In this document: piece after piece, positions 62,716 through 64,000 of the stretch
Layout: each line of letters opens with the position of its first letter
Position numbering within the stretch: the stretch's first letter is position 1
Source of the DNA: Thalassococcus sp. S3
Lineage (GTDB): Bacteria; Pseudomonadota; Alphaproteobacteria; Rhodobacterales; Rhodobacteraceae
Assembly: GCF_004216475.1 (NCBI RefSeq)
Contig: NZ_CP022303.1
Location: 4,092,001 to 4,156,000 of the forward strand
Direction of reading: 5' to 3'
DNA: 64,000 bases
Made by a program: the position numbers and the translations under genes
The notes under the pieces: generated by a model
Told to the model about the DNA's origin: nothing
The model's database searches: none
The model's input: the letters and a program-made list of their open reading frames with translations, nothing else

Positions 62716-63477
62716 TCAGCTTCGGATGCGCCAGCCGGTCTTGAAGATCCAGCCGATGATGCCGATGCACAGGGCCGTGAAGGCCCCAATGGCCAGAAGG
62801 CTCCATCCCACGGGTACATCGGCCATGCCGAAGAAGGACCAGCGAAATCCCGAGATCAGGTAAACGACCGGATTGAAGAGGGTTACTGTCTGCCAGACAG
62901 GCGGCAGCATGGTGATGGAATAAAAGGACCCGCCGAGGAAGACCAACGGCGTGACGATCAAAAGCGGGACAAGCTGAAGCTGTTCGAAATTGCTGGCCCA
63001 GATCCCGATGATAAAGCCGAGCAGCGCAAAACTGAGGCATGTCAGCAGAAGGAAGGCCAACATCGCAAAGGGATGTTGGATTTCGATATCTACGAACAGC
63101 GCCGCGGTGGCCAGAATGATCACCCCGATGAACAAGGCCTTGGTCGCTGCGGCGCCGACATATCCCAACACGATCTCAAGAAAGCTGATCGGTGCGGACA
63201 AAAGCTCGTAGATCGTACCGATGAACTTGGGAAAATAGATCCCGAAAGACGCGTTCGACGTCGCCTGTGTCATCACCGACAACATGATCAGGCCGGGAAC
63301 GATGAACGCCCCGTAGGACACGCCCTCGACTTCCTCGATCCGGCTTCCAATGGCCGCTCCGAAAACTACGAAATAAAGAGACGTCGACAGGACCGGCGAC
63401 AGAAAACTCTGCAACAAGGTTCTAAAAAAGCGGGCCATCTCGAAAGCGTAAATCGCGCGGATTGCAGTCCAGTTCAT
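62716..63477 (-). CDS. ABC-2 type exporter permease
   Basis: A 253-residue membrane protein with six helices. [24 protein letters not shown] near 24-48, [37 protein letters not shown] near 63-100 and [23 protein letters not shown] near 195-217 are the ABC-2 pattern (YadH/NodJ-like). Start overlaps the stop of the ATPase gene (4 bp), so both are one exporter. Substrate unknown. Confidence 0.93.
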   Translation of the reverse strand: MNWTAIRAIYAFEMARFFRTLLQSFLSPVLSTSLYFVVFGAAIGSRIEEVEGVSYGAFIVPGLIMLSVMTQATSNASFGIYFPKFIGTIYELLSAPISFLEIVLGYVGAAATKALFIGVIILATAALFVDIEIQHPFAMLAFLLLTCLSFALLGFIIGIWASNFEQLQLVPLLIVTPLVFLGGSFYSITMLPPVWQTVTLFNPVVYLISGFRWSFFGMADVPVGWSLLAIGAFTALCIGIIGWIFKTGWRIRS

Positions 63478-64000
63478 GCTCGATCCTCCGCGACCAGGCC
63501 CACGAAAATGTCTTCCAGACTGCTTTGACGGGTTTGCACATCGCTCAGAACAAGGCCGCTTGAGGCCACATCGTTCAGCAACGTCGTGATCCCCGTCCGC
63601 TCAGCCCGCGTGTCATACGCGTAGATAAGCGAGCATCCCCCGTCGCCCAGCGTCAGGTCGTACGCCGATAATGCGTCCGGAATCGTGGACAGGGGTTCGG
63701 TCAATTGCACTTCAAGCTGCTTTTGTCCCATTTGGGCCATCAGGCGCGCCTTTTCTTCGACCAGCAACAATTGTCCCCCGTTGATCACTCCCACACGGTC
63801 GGAAATGGCTTCGGCTTCTTCGATGTAGTGCGTGGTCAGAATGATCGTCACGCCATCTGCCTTCAGTTCGGCGACGACATCCCACATGTCCTTGCGCAAT
63901 TCCACATCCACGCCCGCGGTTGGCTCATCGAGGAAAAGAACCCGCGGTTCATGCGCCAGGGCCTTGGCGATGAGAACTCGCCGCTTCATGCCACCGGACA
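63474..64000 (-). CDS. ABC transporter ATP-binding protein, cut by the window end
   Basis: The C-terminal 175 residues of an ATPase; the Walker A part is outside the window. Signature SGGMKRR, Walker [13 protein letters not shown] and the switch His in [19 protein letters not shown] are present. It powers the ABC-2 permease next to it (YadG-like). An ATG at 63989 exists, but the signature motif begins before it, so that is not the start. Confidence 0.92.
   Translation of the reverse strand, partial: SGGMKRRVLIAKALAHEPRVLFLDEPTAGVDVELRKDMWDVVAELKADGVTIILTTHYIEEAEAISDRVGVINGGQLLLVEEKARLMAQMGQKQLEVQLTEPLSTIPDALSAYDLTLGDGGCSLIYAYDTRAERTGITTLLNDVASSGLVLSDVQTRQSSLEDIFVGLVAEDRA

Overview
The window is 64 kb of a high-GC alphaproteobacterial chromosome, most likely from a marine Rhodobacteraceae (Roseobacter-type) genome. 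Evidence for this: a TrcR/DUF1013 cell-cycle regulator, the aa3-type cytochrome oxidase subunit IV peptide, a large MMPA-CoA-dehydrogenase-like acyl-CoA dehydrogenase, a Hint-domain protein, COQ9 and UbiA of ubiquinone synthesis, and the uvrC-pgsA-moaD-moaE gene order. Coding density is very high and ATGA start/stop overlaps are common. I see no rRNA, tRNA, insertion sequence, prophage, CRISPR array or integrase. No gene-free stretch exceeds 300 bases; the longest are about 290 bp upstream of uvrC and 250 bp upstream of pyrB.

Layout. 1-5.4 kb: end of a LysR-type regulator, trcR, a secreted RNase T2, a TetR/sterol-desaturase pair with a clear palindromic operator, a quinone oxidoreductase and a DUF4268 nuclease-like protein. 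5.4-13.7 kb: second quinone oxidoreductase, COQ9, rpsU, amidase, AraC regulator, secreted alpha/beta hydrolase, divergent lrp-type regulator and ald, mscL. 13.8-20.8 kb: glutathione transferase, ytoQ, then pheT and pheS separated by three small membrane proteins, then a Hint protein. 21-30.8 kb: serine hydrolase/MFS pair, a five-gene molybdenum-cofactor operon (fdhD-mobA-mobB-unknown-moeA), azlCD, a lipoprotein, oxidase subunit IV, DUF6173 and a metallo-beta-lactamase fold enzyme. 30.8-42.4 kb: acyl-CoA dehydrogenase, tsaC, yqgE, a DsbD N-domain protein, Nudix, an RND pump with its adaptor, moaB, LysE and an atypical uracil-DNA glycosylase. 42.6-48.6 kb: pyrB, three coupled unknown genes, a degenerate dihydroorotase, plsY and a prolyl oligopeptidase. 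48.7-64 kb: a MarR/GbsR-type regulator with two membrane proteins, gshA, rsmE, ubiA, an OmpA-like protein, moaE-moaD-pgsA-uvrC, a FolM-like reductase, a CaCA antiporter, a zinc-ribbon peptide, an S49 peptidase, and an ABC-2 exporter cut by the window end.

The content is mainly housekeeping. The most notable points are: the dihydroorotase beside pyrB has lost four of six expected catalytic/metal positions and probably serves as a non-catalytic ATCase partner; pyrB is linked to three uncharacterised, translationally coupled genes behind a promoter with a repeated GCAGTCT motif; pheT and pheS are separated by a three-gene membrane cassette with a paralogous pair; the uracil-DNA glycosylase has only two cysteines and cannot bind the family's usual four-cysteine iron-sulfur cluster; and several intergenic regions carry perfect inverted repeats that look like operators. 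I found no convincing new defence or mobile system.
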